This document shows, piece after piece, positions 30,795 to 39,121 of a stretch of DNA of 43,208 nucleotides. The notes under the pieces were generated by a model. It was not told the origin of the DNA. It did not search any database and was given only the letters and a program-made list of their open reading frames with translations. Location: contig JBDNYM010000014.1 in NCBI GenBank assembly GCA_047722305.1, forward strand, positions 1 to 43,208. Direction: 5' to 3'. Both the position numbers and the translations under genes were made by a program. Source of the stretch: JAKVJE01 sp047722305. GTDB taxonomy: Bacteria; Actinomycetota; Actinomycetes; Actinomycetales; Microbacteriaceae. Every line of letters starts with the position of its first letter. Within the stretch, counting starts at the first letter, position 1.

Positions 30795-31901
30795 ATGACA
30801 TTGCAGCTGTTCTGGTTCCTGATCGTCGGGGTGCTCTTCGTCGGCTACTTCACGCTCGACGGGTTCGACTTCGGGGTGGGCATGTCGCTGCGCGTGATCG
30901 GCAAGACCGACAGCGAGCGGCGCCAGATCATCAACAGCATCGGTCCGGTGTGGGACATGAACGAGACCTGGGTGATCGTGGCCGGGGCCTGCCTGTTCGC
31001 GGCCTTCCCGGAGTGGTATTCGACGCTGTTCAGCGGCGCGTACCTGGCGCTGTTCCTCATCCTGATCGCGCTGATCCTGCGCGGGGTCTCGTTCGAGTAC
31101 CGCCATCAGCGCCCGGGCTCCCGGTGGACCAACCTGTTCGACTGGTTCATCACCATCGGGTCGGCGGTGCCCGCCCTGCTCTGGGGCGTGGCGGTCGCCA
31201 ACATCATCAACGGCCTGCCGATCATCGCCACGCAGGCGGGGGTCGCACAGGACGGCATCACCAGCGTCACCGGCGGCCACGTGTTCACCGGCAACCTGCT
31301 CACCCTGCTGGCCAACGGCAACGGCTACGCCCTGCTGGGCGGGCTGACGACGCTGCTGCTGTTCTGGACCCACGGGGTGCAGTACCTGGCGCTGAAGACC
31401 GACACGGTGGTGCGCGAGCGCGCCCAGCGCCTCGGCCGCGGCCTCGGCGTGCTCACCATCGTGGTGGCCGCCGCCTTCCTGCTGTGGACGGTGCTGGCCC
31501 ACTTCTCGGTCATCGTGCTGGTGTGCGCGGCGCTGGCCGCCGTGTTCCTGATCACCGGGGTGAGCGCCAACTGGGTGCGTCGCGACGGGCTCGCCTTCAC
31601 CAGCACGGCGCTCACCGTCGTGTTCGCGGTGCTGACGCTGTGGCTCACGCTGGCCACGACCCACTACGTGAACGGCACACTGACCCCGATGGCCATGCCC
31701 TCGACCACCGACCCGGTCGGCACCAACAGTCTGACGCTGATGGGCGCCTCCAGCTCGCACCCGACGCTCGTCTTCATGACCTGGGTGGTGTGCATCGCCC
31801 TGCCGATCGTGCTCATCTACCAGGGCTGGACCTACTGGGTGTTCCGCAAGCGCGTGTCGCACGCGCAGATCGTGGACGCCGACGCCGCTGCAGCGCACTG
31901 A
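30795..31901 (+). CDS. cydB: Cytochrome bd oxidase subunit II
   Basis: 368 residues with eight or nine membrane helices. It begins TLQLFWFLIVGVLFVGYFTL and continues DGFDFGVGMSLRVIGKTD and NSIGPVWDMNETWVIVAGA, all classic CydB sequence; YRHQRPGSRW and VTGGHVFTGNLLTLLANGN follow. It pairs with CydA to form the oxidase. The gap to cydA is 18 bases with GAGGA before the ATG. Confidence 0.95.
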   Translation: MTLQLFWFLIVGVLFVGYFTLDGFDFGVGMSLRVIGKTDSERRQIINSIGPVWDMNETWVIVAGACLFAAFPEWYSTLFSGAYLALFLILIALILRGVSFEYRHQRPGSRWTNLFDWFITIGSAVPALLWGVAVANIINGLPIIATQAGVAQDGITSVTGGHVFTGNLLTLLANGNGYALLGGLTTLLLFWTHGVQYLALKTDTVVRERAQRLGRGLGVLTIVVAAAFLLWTVLAHFSVIVLVCAALAAVFLITGVSANWVRRDGLAFTSTALTVVFAVLTLWLTLATTHYVNGTLTPMAMPSTTDPVGTNSLTLMGASSSHPTLVFMTWVVCIALPIVLIYQGWTYWVFRKRVSHAQIVDADAAAAH

Positions 31902-31958
31902 TCCGGCCCTCCGATCCGGCCCTGGCCATGCGGGCGGCACCGATGCGGCCGGGCGTCG

Positions 31959-31964
31959 TAGGCT
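31959..31964 (+). promoter_or_regulatory. -10-like TAGGCT before cydD
   Basis: TCGTAGGCTGGGC lies 21 bases before the cydD GTG, in the 84-base gap after cydB. It could give cydDC its own promoter inside the cyd operon. Confidence 0.35.
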
Positions 31965-31985
31965 GGGCAGCCTGATGGAGATGGC

Positions 31986-33795
31986 GTGAAACCCCTGGAC
32001 CCCCGGCTGCTGCGGTACGCGCGCGACTCGCGCTGGTACCTGGCCCTGACCGGCGTCCTCGGCGTGGTGCACACCGCGGCCATCATCGCGTTCAGCTGGG
32101 GGATCACGATGCTGATCGTGACGGCTTTCCACCGCCACGTCGACTGGCCCGGCCTGGCCCGGCCGGCAGCGTTCAGCCTCGTCGCCGTGCTGGTGCGGGC
32201 GCTGGCCGGCTGGGCCCAGCAGACGGCTGCGCAGACCGCAGCCGGGCGCGTGAAGCGGTCCCTGCGCGCCCAAGTGGTCGCCGGGTTGCACCCGCGGATG
32301 ATGCGGGGACGGTCAGCGGCCGACATCGCCATCGTGGCGGGCCGCGGTCTCGACGCCCTCGACGCCTACTTCTCGAAATACCTGCCGCAACTGGTGCTGA
32401 CCGCGCTGGCGACGCCCATCTTCGTCCTCGTCATTCTGCGCGGCGATCTCGCCAGCGGCATCACGGTCATCTGCACGCTGCCGCTCATCCCCGTCTTCAT
32501 GATCCTGGTGGGCTTCTTCACCCAGGAGGTGCAGCAGGCGGAGTGGACCACGCTGCGGCGGCTCTCGCGCCACTTCCTGGACGTGGTCGAGGGGCTCTCG
32601 ACGCTGAAGGTGTTCGGCCGGGTCGGCCCCCAGCGGCGGGTGCTCGCCGAGGTGGCCGCCCGCTACCGCGTACGCACCATGAAGGTGCTGCGGGTGTCGT
32701 TGCGGGGCGGGTTGGTGCGGGGGTGGGTGGTGGGGGGGGGGGGGGGCCCCCCCGGGGGGGGGGGCGGGGGGGGGGGGCCCCCCCCGCTACCGCGTACGCA
32801 CCATGAAGGTGCTGCGGGTGTCGTTCCTGTCCGGTTTCGTGCTGGAGATCGTGTCGACCCTGGCCGTCGCCCTGGTGGCCGTCTCGATCGGCACCCGGAT
32901 GATCGCCGGTGAGCTGGGCCTGCAGATCGGGCTGTTCGTGCTGCTGCTGACCCCGGAGGCGTTCTCGCCGATCCGGCTGGTCGGGGCGCAGTACCACGCC
33001 GCCCAGGAGGGCCTGCAGGCGTCGGCCGACATCTTCGACATCCTCGACCGGCGCGACGAGCAGGCGGCCGCCGCTCCGACGCTCCCGCTGGGGGAGGCCG
33101 TGCAGCTGGACGCGGTGCACGCCGACTACGGGGCGACGGCGACGCCGGCGGTCTCATTCACCGCCGCGGCGGGGACGATCACCGCCCTGGTCGGGCCGTC
33201 GGGGGCGGGGAAGTCGAGCGCGTTCTCGGCGCTGCTCGGCTTCGTGGCCGCCGCCGGGACGGTGCGGAGCGGAGAGCAGCGGATCGATCTCGCCCACGAG
33301 CACCTGCGGGCCAGCGTGGCCTGGGCGGGCCAGCGGCCGCAGCTGGCCGCCGACACCGTCGCACGCAACATCGCGCCCGGTGGCGATGGGGACGTGGACT
33401 CCGAGCGGGTGGGCCGCTGCCTGCGTCTGGCCGCGCTGGGGGGCGTCCCCGCCGACCAGGTGCTGGACGTCAACGGGGTCGGGATCTCCGGCGGCCAGGG
33501 GCAGCGGCTGGCGATGGCCCGCGCGTACTACCGGGCGCTCACGCGCCGGACGCCGCTCATCCTGCTCGACGAGCCCACCAGCGCCCTCGACGATGCCACC
33601 GAGCGGCGGGTGATCCGCGGCTGGCGCGAGCTGACCGCCGCCGGGTACACGCTGATCGTCATCACGCACCGGGAGGCCGTGCGGGGCGCGGCGGACGCGG
33701 TCGTGCACCTCGACGCCGTCCGAGCGGGCGGCGCGGCGGATGCCGTGGGCGCCGCGGCCGCTGCGGGGGCCATGGATGCGGAGGCCGGCGCATGA
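31986..33795 (+). pseudogene. cydD: cydD (thiol-reductant ABC exporter subunit), frame broken by a 124-bp artefact-like insertion
   Basis: The first frame (from GTG 31986, GGAG before it) gives the CydD N-terminal membrane domain up to VRTMKVLRVS near 32700. The second frame (32785-33795) repeats VRTMKVLRVS and continues SFLSGFVLEIVSTLAVALVA through the ATPase: Walker A VGPSGAGKSSAF, signature ISGGQGQRLAMARAYY, Walker B LILLDEPTSALDD. The break is 124 extra bases (a 41-bp exact duplication plus G/C homopolymer). Without them the gene is 1686 bases, a normal 561-residue CydD. CydDC exports glutathione or cysteine and is needed to assemble cytochrome bd. The living gene is most likely intact. 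Confidence 0.88.
32661..32825. repeat. 41-bp exact direct repeat around a poly-G/poly-C block
   Basis: Positions 32661-32701 and 32785-32825 are identical over 41 bases. The 83 bases between them are almost only G and C with runs of up to about 15. After copy 1 the sequence tracks the true downstream sequence of copy 2, with most mismatches changed to G, before becoming pure G. Just before copy 2 a C-run replaces the true upstream sequence. This fits two read ends with dark-cycle G calls joined head to tail. Confidence 0.85.
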
Positions 33796-35588
33796 GCGGG
33801 GCGCAGCGGCGGCAGGCAGGCACGACGGCGGAGCGTCGTCCCGGCACCGCCGGCGACGGCGAGGACCTGGCCGCGGTGCGGTCGGTCGAGCGCCTGGTGC
33901 AGCCGGCCCGGGGCCGGTTCGCCCTCGGCGTGGCCTGCGGGGCGGCCAGCGCCGCCTGCGCGATCGGACTGATGTGGACGAGCGGCTACCTGATCGCGGC
34001 GTCGAGCCTGCAGCCGCCGATCCTGTTCCTGATGCCGATCATCGTCAGCGTGCGATTCTTCGCCCTCGGCCGGGCGACGTTCCGCTACATCGAGCGGCTG
34101 GCCAGCCACGACGCCGCGTTCCGCATGCTGGGGTCGGTGCGCACCGCCATCTTCGACGCCCTCGCCCCCCGCGCGCCCGCCGGGCTCACTCGGCTGCGAC
34201 GGGGCGATCTCATGACGCGGTTCATGGCGGACGTGGACCAGCTGCAGGACATCCCCCTGCGGGTGCGGCACCCGCTCTGGTCGACGGGGACGGTGGCGGC
34301 GCTGAGCGTGGTCCTGATCGCGTTCATCTCGCCGCGCACGGCGCTCGTCCTGCTCGTCTTTCTCCTCCTGGCGGGGGTGCTGGGGGCGGCGCTGCCGGCC
34401 TGGCTCGCCGCCCGCGACACCGCCCGGCTGGCGCCGCACCGCGCCCGGATCAACGACGACGTGCTCGACCTCGCCGATCGCATCGAGGTGCTGTCGGCGT
34501 TCGACGCCCAGGAGCCGGCCCGGCGCCGGGTGCACGACGACGACGACACGCTGCGGTGCACCGTCGCCGGCCTGCAGTACCAGTCGGGGGCCACGACCGC
34601 GGCCATGGTGCTGCTCGCCGGCGTCGCGGCCCTGGCCTGCGGCTGGGCCGGGGTGGTCGACCTCGGGCGCGGGGCCTTCGACGGGCCGTTCCTGGCGGTG
34701 CTCGTCCTGGTGCCGCTGTCGGTGTTCGACGTGCTCGGGGATGCCGCGCAGGCCGCGCAGGCGCGGGCCCTGGCGCGGGCGTCGGCGCGACGGGTGGCGG
34801 CGGTGACCGGCGATCTGTCGGCGGCGGCCGGGGCCGCCGCGGAATCGGCGCATTCGGCGGCGGATGGCACTGCGGTGCCGGCCCAGTCCGCCGATGGCTC
34901 GGAGGGGGAGCCCGCCGCGCCGCGCCCGCCGTTCACCGGGCTGTCCCTGCGCGCTGCGGACCTGGGCTGGCCGGGTCGCCCGCCGGTGGTCCGCGGCCTG
35001 GACCTCGACATCGCGCCGGGGCAGCGCATCCTCGTCACCGGCACCAGCGGGGCCGGCAAGTCCACTCTGGCGGCGACGCTGGTGCGCTTCCTGGATCTGG
35101 CGGCCGGCACCTACACGCTCAACGGGCAGGACGCCGAGCGCCTCCCTCCGGACGCCGTGCGCGCCGTGGTGGGGCTGTGCGAGCAGACCCCGCACGTCTT
35201 CGACGCGACCGTGCGCGGCAACCTGCAGCTGGCCGCCCCGGACGCGAGCGATGCGCAGCTCGAGGAGGTCCTGGCCCGCGTCGGGCTCTGGGACGACCTG
35301 CGCCGGCGCGAGGGGCTGGAGACGGCGGTCGGCTCCGATGGCGAGCTGCTCAGCGGCGGGCAGGTGCAGCGCCTCTCGCTGGCGCGCGCCATCCTCGGCG
35401 GCTTCGGGCTGATCGTCCTGGACGAGCCCACCGCCAACGTCGACCCCGAGCTGGCCGCGGAGCTGCTGGACGATCTGCTCCGGGTCGCCGCCGACGGCCG
35501 GCGCGCGGTGCTGCTGATCAGCCACAGCGCGGTGACCGGGCCCATCGACGCGCACCTGGACCTCGACGCGAAGTCGACCACGGTCTGA
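33792..35588 (+). CDS. cydC: Thiol-reductant ABC exporter subunit CydC
   Basis: 598 residues: six membrane helices in residues 30-330 (SGYLIAASSLQPPILFLMPI and RFFALGRATFRYIERLASHD are typical CydC), then an Ala/Ser-rich linker and an ATPase domain with Walker A GTSGAGKSTLAATLV, signature LLSGGQVQRLSLARAI and Walker B LIVLDEPTANVDP. It forms the heterodimeric exporter with CydD. ATG 33792 overlaps the cydD stop by ATGA. Somewhat longer than usual because of the linker between domains (about residues 335-375). Confidence 0.93.
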   Translation: MSGAQRRQAGTTAERRPGTAGDGEDLAAVRSVERLVQPARGRFALGVACGAASAACAIGLMWTSGYLIAASSLQPPILFLMPIIVSVRFFALGRATFRYIERLASHDAAFRMLGSVRTAIFDALAPRAPAGLTRLRRGDLMTRFMADVDQLQDIPLRVRHPLWSTGTVAALSVVLIAFISPRTALVLLVFLLLAGVLGAALPAWLAARDTARLAPHRARINDDVLDLADRIEVLSAFDAQEPARRRVHDDDDTLRCTVAGLQYQSGATTAAMVLLAGVAALACGWAGVVDLGRGAFDGPFLAVLVLVPLSVFDVLGDAAQAAQARALARASARRVAAVTGDLSAAAGAAAESAHSAADGTAVPAQSADGSEGEPAAPRPPFTGLSLRAADLGWPGRPPVVRGLDLDIAPGQRILVTGTSGAGKSTLAATLVRFLDLAAGTYTLNGQDAERLPPDAVRAVVGLCEQTPHVFDATVRGNLQLAAPDASDAQLEEVLARVGLWDDLRRREGLETAVGSDGELLSGGQVQRLSLARAILGGFGLIVLDEPTANVDPELAAELLDDLLRVAADGRRAVLLISHSAVTGPIDAHLDLDAKSTTV

Positions 35589-35780
35589 GCGCGCCGTCCC
35601 GCCCCATCCCGTTCCGCGTCGCGTCGCGTCGAGTCCGTCGCGGTCGGCGGCGCATCCCCCTGCCCGCGCCTGGGAGCAGCCGCACCGCGCATGGGAGCAA
35701 GACGGCGCGACTATCCTGGATGAGTCTGCCGGACGCGCATCCCGCGCGCCGGCGCCAAGCAGAAGCAGGTGGAGAGCACA

Positions 35781-38282
35781 GTGAGCGACCAGACCGACGG
35801 CGAGCCCCGCGAGTACGACTTCCAGGCGCTGCAGAGCAAGTGGGGCCCGATCTGGGAGCAGCAGGGGATCTTCGACGCCGACCGCGCGGTGCGCGAGCAT
35901 CCGGACCGGCCGCGCAAGTACATCCTCGACATGTTCCCCTACCCGTCGGGCGACCTGCACATGGGGCACGCCGAGGCGTTCTGCTACGGCGACATCGTGG
36001 CGCGCTACTGGCGTCACCGCGGGTATACCGTGCTGCACCCGATCGGCTGGGACTCGTTCGGGCTGCCCGCCGAGGACGCTGCCATCAAGCGCGGCATCAA
36101 CCCCCGCAGCTGGACCTACGACAACATCGCCCAGCAGAAGCGCAGCTTCAAGACCTACGCGCCCAGCTTCGACTGGTCGCGCGAGCTGCACACCTCCGAT
36201 CCCGAGTACTACCGGTGGAACCAGTGGCTGTTCCTGCAGATGTACAAGAAGGGCCTCGCCTACCGCAAAGATTCGTGGGTCAACTGGGACCCGGTCGACC
36301 AGACCGTGCTCGCCAACGAGCAGGTGCTCTCCGACGGCACCTCCGAGCGCACCGGCGCCCTGGTCGAGAAGAAGAAGCTCACCCAGTGGTACCTGAAGAT
36401 CACCGACTACGCCGACCGGCTGCTGGATGACCTCGACCGGCTGGAGGGGCACTGGCCGGCGAAGGTGCTGCAGATGCAGCGCAACTGGATCGGCCGCTCC
36501 TACGGGGCCGATATCGACTTCCGGGTCGAGGGCCGCGACGAGCCCGTCACCGTGTTCAGCACCCGCCCCGACACCCTGTTCGGGGCCACGTTCATGGTGG
36601 TCGCCCCGGACTCCGACCTGGCCGCCGAGCTGGCAGCCGGGGCCGGGCCGGAGGTGCAGCAGCACTTCCGCGACTACCTCGCCTCCACCCAGCGCGCCAC
36701 CGAGATCGAGCGCCAGGCGGCCGACCGTCCCAAGACCGGCGTGTTCCTGGACCGCTACGCCATCAACCCGGTCAACGGCGAGCGGCTGCCGATCTGGGCG
36801 GCCGACTACGTGCTGGCCGACTATGGGCACGGCGCCGTGATGGCGGTGCCGGCGCACGACCAGCGCGACCTCGACTTCGCGCTGAAATACGACCTGCCGG
36901 TGCGGGTGGTCGTCTCCAGCGACGAGCCGGACCCGGCCGAGTCCGGCGTCGCCGTCACCGGCGACGGGGTGCTCGTGAACTCCGGCCCCCTCGACGGCCT
37001 GCACCAGGATGAGGCCCTGCAGCGCGTCATCGCCCGGCTGGAGGCCGCTGGCACCGGCCACGGCACCAAGACCTACCGGCTGCGCGACTGGCTGATCTCG
37101 CGCCAGCGGTACTGGGGCACGCCCATCCCGATTCTGCACACGGAGGACGACGAGCTCGTCCCCGTCCCGGAGGACCGGCTCCCGGTGCTGCTGCCCGACA
37201 CCGAGGGGCTCGATCTGAAGCCGAAGGGCACTTCGCCGCTGGGCGCGGCGACCGACTGGGTGCAGACCACCGTCCCCGGCACGGGGGCGCCGGCGCGCCG
37301 CGACCCGGACACGATGGACACCTTCGTGGACAGCTCCTGGTACTACCTGCGCTTCCTGGATCCGCACGACGACCGGCAGCCGTTCGATCCGGAGCGGGCG
37401 CGCGAGTGGGCGCCGATCGACGTGTACGTGGGCGGCGTGGAGCACGCCATCCTGCATCTGCTGTACTCGCGGTTCATCACCAAGGTGCTGCACGACCTCG
37501 GCTGGGTCGACTTCGACGAGCCGTTCAGCAACCTGATCAACCAGGGCATGGTGCTGCTCGACGGCTCCAAGATGAGCAAGTCGAAAGGCAATCTCATCGA
37601 GTTCGCGTCCGAGCTGCGCGACCATGGGGCGGACGCCCTGCGGGTCACGCTCGCGTTCGCGGGCCAGGTGGAAGACGACATCGACTGGGCCGACGTCTCG
37701 GTGCAGGGGTCGGCGAAGTTCCTGTCGCGGGCCTGGCGGATCGCGGGTGAGGTGCAGGATGCCGAGCCGGCCGCCGGCGACGGTGATCTGGTCCTGCGGC
37801 GCGAGACCCACCGCCTGCTGGCCGACGCCCCCGGCCTCATCGATGCTACGAAGTTCAACGTGGTCGTCGCCCGGCTCATGGAGCTGGTCAATGCGGCGCG
37901 GAAGACGATCGATCGTCCCGCCGGCGCCGGCGCCGGCGACCCGGCCGTCCGCGAGGCCGCCGAGACGCTGGCGCTGATCCTCGACCTCTTCGCGCCCTAC
38001 ACCGCGGCGGAGATGTGGCAGATGCTCGGTCATGACGACCCGGTGGCGCTGCACGTCTGGCCCGAGGCAGACGCCGGCCTGCTGGTCGAGGATACGACGA
38101 CCGTGGTCGTGCAGGTCAACGGCAAGGTGCGCGGGCGCATCGAGGTGGCCAAGACGATCAGCGAGGACGAGCTGCGTCAGACCGCGGCCGCCGTGCCGAA
38201 CGTCGCCGCCGCCCTCGCCGGGCGCGAGGTGGTCAAGACGATCGTTCGCCTGCCCAAGATCGTGAGCTTCGTCGTCCGCTGA
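35781..38282 (+). CDS. leuS: Leucyl-tRNA synthetase
   Basis: 833 residues, class I synthetase. The HIGH motif appears as HMGH in FPYPSGDLHMGHAEAF, the KMSKS motif in GSKMSKSKGN. The editing domain contains STRPDTLFGATFMVV and GHGAVMAVPAHDQRDLDFA. RQRYWGTPIPI, FVDSSWYYLRFLDP and the C-terminal VQVNGKVRGRIEV complete the family pattern. It charges tRNA-Leu in the cytosol. GTG 35781 is chosen over GTG 35769 because GGAGAG lies at the right distance before it. A TATCCT -10 box near 35712 is likely; no T-box leader is visible. Confidence 0.95.
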   Translation: MSDQTDGEPREYDFQALQSKWGPIWEQQGIFDADRAVREHPDRPRKYILDMFPYPSGDLHMGHAEAFCYGDIVARYWRHRGYTVLHPIGWDSFGLPAEDAAIKRGINPRSWTYDNIAQQKRSFKTYAPSFDWSRELHTSDPEYYRWNQWLFLQMYKKGLAYRKDSWVNWDPVDQTVLANEQVLSDGTSERTGALVEKKKLTQWYLKITDYADRLLDDLDRLEGHWPAKVLQMQRNWIGRSYGADIDFRVEGRDEPVTVFSTRPDTLFGATFMVVAPDSDLAAELAAGAGPEVQQHFRDYLASTQRATEIERQAADRPKTGVFLDRYAINPVNGERLPIWAADYVLADYGHGAVMAVPAHDQRDLDFALKYDLPVRVVVSSDEPDPAESGVAVTGDGVLVNSGPLDGLHQDEALQRVIARLEAAGTGHGTKTYRLRDWLISRQRYWGTPIPILHTEDDELVPVPEDRLPVLLPDTEGLDLKPKGTSPLGAATDWVQTTVPGTGAPARRDPDTMDTFVDSSWYYLRFLDPHDDRQPFDPERAREWAPIDVYVGGVEHAILHLLYSRFITKVLHDLGWVDFDEPFSNLINQGMVLLDGSKMSKSKGNLIEFASELRDHGADALRVTLAFAGQVEDDIDWADVSVQGSAKFLSRAWRIAGEVQDAEPAAGDGDLVLRRETHRLLADAPGLIDATKFNVVVARLMELVNAARKTIDRPAGAGAGDPAVREAAETLALILDLFAPYTAAEMWQMLGHDDPVALHVWPEADAGLLVEDTTTVVVQVNGKVRGRIEVAKTISEDELRQTAAAVPNVAAALAGREVVKTIVRLPKIVSFVVR

Positions 38283-38413
38283 GGCTCGGTGAGGGCAGAC
38301 GCGGCTGGCGTGTTGCGCGGGCCGGGTTTTCCACATCCCGGGATGAGCGGTGACGATCCGCTGAACGGTGGACGGCTCGGACGCTGGGCCCGTCTCCCCA
38401 TCAGACTGGCGGC

Positions 38414-39097
38414 ATGGAGGCGATCCCAGAACTCGACGGCCGGCCCGAGCCGGAGGCGCGGCCGCCCTCGTCCTGGCGGGCCCGGGTCACCGCGGTCGTC
38501 CTGCTGGTGCTCGGCGGGGTGGCGCTGTGCGTCGCCGTGCTCGCCTCGGGGCCGGCAGCGTCGCTGCCGGCGGCCGGGTCGTCGTCCGCCACGGCATCGG
38601 CGAGTGGGGCGGTGCCGGGCGGCGCGGCTCCCTCGGCGCCGGCTCAGGCGGCGGCCCGCTCGCTGGTGCACGTCAGCGGCCACGTGCAGCACCCGGGCGT
38701 CTACCGCCTGGCCGCCGACGCCCGGGTGGGGGATGCGGTCGAAGCGGCGGGCGGGGCCGCTCCTGACGCCGACCTCTCCGCGGTGAACCTGGCCCGGCGC
38801 ATCTCCGACGGGGAGCAGATCCACGTGCCGGCGTCGGGGGAGACCGGCGTGGCAGCGGGCGAAGGCCCGGCCGGCGCCGGTGCGGCCGGAGGCGGGACGG
38901 CGACGGCCAAGGTCAATCTCAACCGGGCGAGCGTCGCCGAGCTGCAGAATCTGCCGCGCATCGGTCCAGCCACTGCCGCGAAGATCGTGGCCGATCGCGA
39001 AGCCAACGGTCCGTTCCGGTCGGTCGACGATCTCAGCCGGGTCTCCGGCATCGGCGAGAAGACCATCGCGGGGCTCCGTGCGCAGGCGACGGTGTGA
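38414..39097 (+). CDS. comEA: ComEA-like DNA-binding competence protein
   Basis: 227 residues: a cytosolic N-terminus, one membrane helix (VTAVVLLVLGGVALCVAVLA), an Ala/Ser linker, a SLBB domain (VHVSGHVQHPGVYRLAADAR) and a C-terminal helix-hairpin-helix pair (VNLNRASVAELQNLPRIGPA, FRSVDDLSRVSGIGEKTIAG). In competent bacteria it is the membrane-anchored receptor for double-stranded DNA. It is followed 24 bases later by comEC, the usual order. Whether the organism is naturally competent cannot be told from these two genes alone. Confidence 0.92.
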   Translation: MEAIPELDGRPEPEARPPSSWRARVTAVVLLVLGGVALCVAVLASGPAASLPAAGSSSATASASGAVPGGAAPSAPAQAAARSLVHVSGHVQHPGVYRLAADARVGDAVEAAGGAAPDADLSAVNLARRISDGEQIHVPASGETGVAAGEGPAGAGAAGGGTATAKVNLNRASVAELQNLPRIGPATAAKIVADREANGPFRSVDDLSRVSGIGEKTIAGLRAQATV

Positions 39098-39121
39098 GGC
39101 CGACGCGGTGAGACCGGCACC

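Noticed and set aside
32702..32784. A G-quadruplex or regulatory G-tract inside cydD
   Set aside because: The flanking 41-bp duplication and G-substituted copy of real sequence explain it better as a read/assembly artefact.
35589..35780. A T-box leader before leuS
   Set aside because: No T-box consensus sequence or specifier hairpin is visible in the 190-base gap.
33528..38336. A 1602-codon open frame on the minus strand across cydC and leuS
   Set aside because: It is antisense to two clear genes, is low in complexity (Arg/Gly/His/Gln-rich) and has no family motifs. Long shadow frames are expected at this GC content.
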